In this document: one piece after another, positions 60,519-64,000 of the stretch
Layout: each line of letters begins with the position of its first letter
Numbering within the stretch: the stretch's first letter is position 1
DNA from: Cylicocyclus nassatus
Lineage: Eukaryota > Nematoda > Chromadorea > Rhabditida > Strongylidae
Reading direction: 5' to 3'
NCBI GenBank assembly: GCA_958299035.1
Contig: CATQJL010000316.1
Span: 30,073,441 to 30,137,440, forward strand
DNA: 64,000 nucleotides
Position numbers and translations under genes: made by a program
Notes under the pieces: generated by a model
What the model saw: only the letters and a program-made list of their open reading frames with translations
The model's database searches: none
Told to the model about the DNA's origin: nothing

Positions 60519-60830
60519 AGGAAACTGCACCGTCATCATGTGACATAATGAATAGTAATAAGGTTGCCCTCCGCTGCAACTTTGATTTCTTCGGACAAAT
60601 CCGATGCACGCCGTGCAGCGTACTCAATTCCAAATATCCACACATCACAAAGCGCACAATAAAAATTTCTACCGACCAGACTGATCTTTGCTAAAAAGTG
60701 TTCCGCAGCAGAAGCTACAGTGTTTTTAGTTAGCACGTTACTAAGTAATACACATTCCTGGCGTCCCAGCACAAACTTTTCAAAAATAAACTCGGTAAGG
60801 TAAGGTGCATTGGATATTCCAAGTCAATTT

Positions 60831-60985
60831 TTCGTAAACAGCATGCCCAGTTACCCCCCCCCCCCCCCTCCCCCATTCGGAACTAACTCCCAACCCCATA
60901 GCTAAACGTTTGCGGAAAAATTAGTAAATCGGTACAGATCAATAATAAAGAAAATTAGTCTATGACACCTGCAGCTAAACTTGAT
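60831..60985. mobile_element. Decayed family M fragment
   Basis: Keeps 'aacagcatgcccagttacc', a long C tract (60,857-60,870), 'aactcccaacccc' and the 'tcggttcagaaat' block. The tail is lost. Confidence 0.55.
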
Positions 60986-61010
60986 CCGTCGGTTCAGAAA
61001 TAACGTTTTG

Positions 61011-61715
61011 CATCTGAATCAGATATTGCAAACTAGGGCAAACAGAATGACACACTTCAGCTTTTTAAAGGCTACGAAGCTTTTTGCTTTGATAAGAAAA
61101 TCACTTTCTTGCCAAGAAAGAAATTTCTTTCGTAAGATATTTACACTTTTGAAGTTTCTTCGCATTTGATATTCCTTTGTTAAATGAAAGTGGTAAGAAA
61201 CGCAGTCGTGTCGGCTACGAAAATCAAGTTGTTACCATTTTTTTCACCAAGTTCACTTGTCTTCGCGATAAGTCTTGCAATTTCTAAGCACTGTATATGG
61301 AAAATACGAGCTAGGAGTCACGATTTTTTGCGAAGCGATGCTGCCAGCGACGTCAACAAGTAAAAAGCCAATTTCCGTCAGTCCTCCAGTCGCAATGTTA
61401 GCTATGGCAACGAGTTATATATCTTTATATATCTCCCTCCACATTCTCTTCTAACCTGCCGCCGTGCCAATCCAGCAACGGTGAGTTTTTGTGGGGTACA
61501 AAATATGCGCGGCAAAGCAGCCGCCGTGCGCGGTGACTCTGACACATTTAAACAAGTGCATCCCCCGACGAAAGGGAGCTCTACAAGATAAGACCCAAAA
61601 GTTTCACACACTTTATGTGATGTTTGAAGCAAAAGTCTACTTGTAAGAACATTTGAACGCCAGGAGAATCGAGAAAAAACCGTATTTCGTTCAAAAAAAA
61701 AAATCCTGCGCTCTA
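61011..61715. other. Unassigned stretch
   Basis: No gene recognised. GC-rich patch at 61,450-61,545 and a short repeat of TATATATCT at 61,417-61,435. Confidence 0.5.
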
Positions 61716-61945
61716 TTAAACATGGATGATGAACAAGTTGAATGATGATGTAGTCTCAGCACTCAACTCGTCCTTCTTTCCAGGGCATGTAACCTCATTA
61801 CTTGTCTTGTTCTTCTTTCTACCTTTCTTTCCTGCAAAACGGTCGTGCTTGATATGCTTTGCAACGTAGAGACGTGCGCTGAGGTCGACGTTTGTGGCGG
61901 CTGTCGTGGCGACGTTGTAAGTGGTGAGCATGAAGCGATTTTTGA
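61716..61945 (-). pseudogene. Frameshifted RTE-type retrotransposon endonuclease fragment
   Basis: The minus strand reads LTTYN..TNVDLSARL in one phase, then in the next phase TTVLQERKVERRTRQ. In nematode RTE elements the endonuclease (APE class) domain starts with a TYN-x-RT block, a (D/N)xDLxxLL block, then IK-x-(H/Y)VIALQETK with the catalytic glutamate in LQE. The order and spacing fit, with one frameshift between 'KHIKH' and 'LQE'. Only about 75 codons remain; no reverse transcriptase follows. The enzyme would nick target DNA for reverse transcription. This is recognition from memory, not an alignment. Confidence 0.45.
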
Positions 61946-63109
61946 AACAAGCATGATGCCTAACTTGACTTCGGTGTTGTCACCATTGTCATTTGGGTTT
62001 GGGATCTGTTGAGCAAAGGTTTCTTCTATTTTTCTTTCTGGATGAGTAATGGAGTTTTCGCCAACAAGCGCAGACTTATTAGGCCGCGCTTTTGCCTTTT
62101 ACCGGTCAGTTGTTTGCAAACATTAGTGCAAGCCCTCGCACGGCACTACACGGAATATGGGATTTGAACTCATTTTTTTCTCTTTCTAACAAAGAAGGAT
62201 TTATCTTTATCTTGGAAGTGGAAACGGCTATGTTTTTGTTTATAGGAGGACAAAGAAACAGCTCCGAGCCGTTTTGCTCTTAGCTAGGCATCGGCGATGT
62301 CGGCCAAGTCCGGAAATGACAAACTCCTCCAAAGCTTAGGAGCCTTGCCAAGGTATGCACTCTGCTGTACATCGCAGCCCGCCTCCAAGCATATACCCAC
62401 ATCAATTGAAGCAGCAGACCAAATGGGAGGTTTTGCTCATTAGGTCGTTCCGCAAGTTTGCAGCGTTTTCATACTTGCCCTCTCGTTACTCTGGCGAGCG
62501 GTATTTTTGCAACAAGATGCGCTCTTTACGTAGAATCTGTTGGTTTCGATGTAAAGCTGGTCCGTTTCAATTTCTCAGCTTTCAAATGTGATTTTTCATA
62601 CAATAAAAAGAAGCATTTTTAACATCTGTTCATTTTTTCTCAATTAAAGTGTCTTTGTATGAATTTCTTTTTGCCGAATATAAAAAGCGACGCTTTCCCG
62701 TCAATATGAGACAAAAAGGATGATTGTTTAGAAACTTGGGAATTTGTTGTGTATACCCTGAACAAGACTTTTTGCAGGACGAGCAGGAGGTTTTGCCCTG
62801 AAAACGATAGACAAAAACAAAACGGTAGATCATACCGTACGCAATCTGAATGCACCTACGAGTCCTAATGCAAAAATGACTCAGAAGACAGACCCAGTAA
62901 ACTTTTTTGTATGACAAAGTATGGCTCCGTACGGCAAACGTCGGCAAAACTATCTTGCAAAATTTGACAGAAAGACATATGGGTATCCGATATACACCTC
63001 AAACCTCGCCCCACCAGACAAACTTTTATTTATTTATTTGTTTATATAACGTACTCAGCGGTGCGTCAAAAAACACAAAAATAGAATACAAGGTAACTAG
63101 GCGTAAATA
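61946..63109. other. Unassigned stretch with a lone mariner-type terminus
   Basis: At 62,440-62,475 TTAGGTCGTTCCGCAAGTTT and 'gcagcgttttcat' look like the start of a mariner-like element in the I/J/K group; no partner end found. Open frames at 62,630-62,947 (minus) and 62,092-62,591 (plus) are unrecognised. Confidence 0.45.
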
Positions 63110-64000
63110 TTAGGTCGTTTCAAAAGTAACTTCGCTTTCTTCAAACGGGCGCCAACTTGATGGAACAAAGGTTTCTAGGAGATTATAGAAGCATTCGATG
63201 CAGCATTTCATTTTCTTTCTAATGGTTGTGTGCAAAACAGTCCATGAGCTTTCAGAAAATAGCCAAAGTCTGCGACCCATGCCTTTTGAGATGGTCAAGT
63301 TTCACGATTTTTTAAAACTTTCACATATATCCTCAGAGGGTTTTAAGTAACGATTCGATATAGCAAACCTTACAGAATATAGTACTACTTTTTTCTTTTT
63401 CTCGTAGTTCGCCGTAAATTGTTAAAAGATTTTTTAACAGAACCATGAGATTTTGGCAGGCCCACCTCAGCCACAATCGCATCAAATATCATAATTTTTC
63501 GGAATTCGAGACTATCAAGATGGCACTATGAGTTAGCACTAATTTTACAAAGCAAGTGAGGATTTACGGGTTCAAAATATCAATTTTCGAGTTTATCGGA
63601 TACAGCCTGGGGCTCGCTAAAAAATGATTTATGACGAGCTCTCCCCGGAAACTGAATGAATCGAAAACAAAAAACACACTTCAGAAAGAGAAGAAAATGC
63701 TGCATCGAATAGTGCGCGAGCTACTCTTATTTTGATGTTCTACAAGGATTTAGCTGCCCAAGTATGAAAATCGGTAGCATCAATTAAAATTCTGTTAAAA
63801 ATGTATGGCAAACTATGAAAAGGGGAAAAAAGTAGTTTTGCATTCTGTTGGGTTTGCTCTATAAAGGCGTTACTTGCACTTTTTCGGAGGGTTGATATAA
63901 AATTTTTGAAAAGTTGTGAAACTTGACTATCTCAAAACCTCAGGTCGCAGATTTTGGTTATTTTCTGAAAGCTCAGTGACTGTTTCGCAACAATTTCATA
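63110..64000. mobile_element. Foldback mariner-like element Z (cut by window end)
   Basis: Left terminus TTAGGTCGTTTCAAAAGTAA. The left arm 'gagatggtcaagtttcacgat' (63,290-63,310) faces 'gttgtgaaacttgactatctc' at 63,914-63,934, so the right terminus should lie a short way past the window end. Between the arms lies sequence related to the segmental duplication. Confidence 0.7.
63430..63860 (+). repeat. Third, diverged copy of part of the segmental duplication
   Basis: The order 'attttacaaagcaagtga', 'cggatacagcc', 'gaaaacaaaaaa..actt', 'gctgcatcgaat', 'agcatcaattaaaa' follows 11,560-11,945 in copy A and 54,230-54,620 in copy B. Similarity is lower than between A and B. Confidence 0.55.

Larger units (their letters stand above)
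49430..60520 (+). repeat. Segmental duplication, copy B
   Basis: Collinear with copy A (2,332-20,110), same orientation. It has its own insertions (D, G3, I2, M3 and the AA/LTR-like region) and lacks F, A2, B, C, S, R/Q, G2, I3 and T. Divergence includes many substitutions and small gaps, so the duplication is old compared with the tandem array. No coding region recognised. Confidence 0.85.

Overview
This is a 64 kb stretch of AT-rich eukaryotic DNA, almost certainly from an invertebrate animal. I find no intact protein-coding gene, rRNA, tRNA or CRISPR array. A nematode is the most likely source, but this is an inference. It rests on three points: GGGCGGAGCTT-type inverted repeats, many mariner-like elements that start TTAGGTTG, and a frameshifted relic that resembles the endonuclease domain of strongylid RTE retrotransposons. 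Bacterial or phage signals (operons, ribosome binding sites) are absent. Most long open frames are by-products of repeats.

Layout. (1) 1-2,330: four different non-autonomous DNA transposons lie end to end. (2) 2.33-20.1 kb: copy A of an old, diverged segmental duplication, swollen by many insertions. (3) 20.4-27.4 kb: more miniature elements (MITEs) with stretches of unrecognised sequence, and one weak candidate for a degraded membrane-protein exon on the minus strand near 25 kb. (4) 27,828-44,090: a tandem array of about 2.3 kb units (five long, two short, one partial), nearly identical to each other. Each unit is a composite of a GC-rich inverted-repeat element, a foldback element full of ATCGAT tandem repeats, and about 1.35 kb of other sequence with a 68-codon open frame. 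(5) 44.1-49.4 kb: foldback elements, including two large oppositely oriented copies of one family. (6) 49.43-60.5 kb: copy B of the duplication, in the same orientation as copy A. (7) 60.5-64 kb: repeat relics, the RTE-like fragment and a foldback element cut by the window end; it encloses a third copy of part of the duplication.

The main result is that copies A and B act as each other's empty sites. Where one copy carries a transposon the other often has the uninterrupted target. This fixes element ends and target-site duplications inside one window: mariner-type elements duplicating TA, and two hAT-type elements with perfect 8-bp duplications. The window therefore records repeated transposon insertion, nesting at TATA steps, and a recent burst of tandem amplification.
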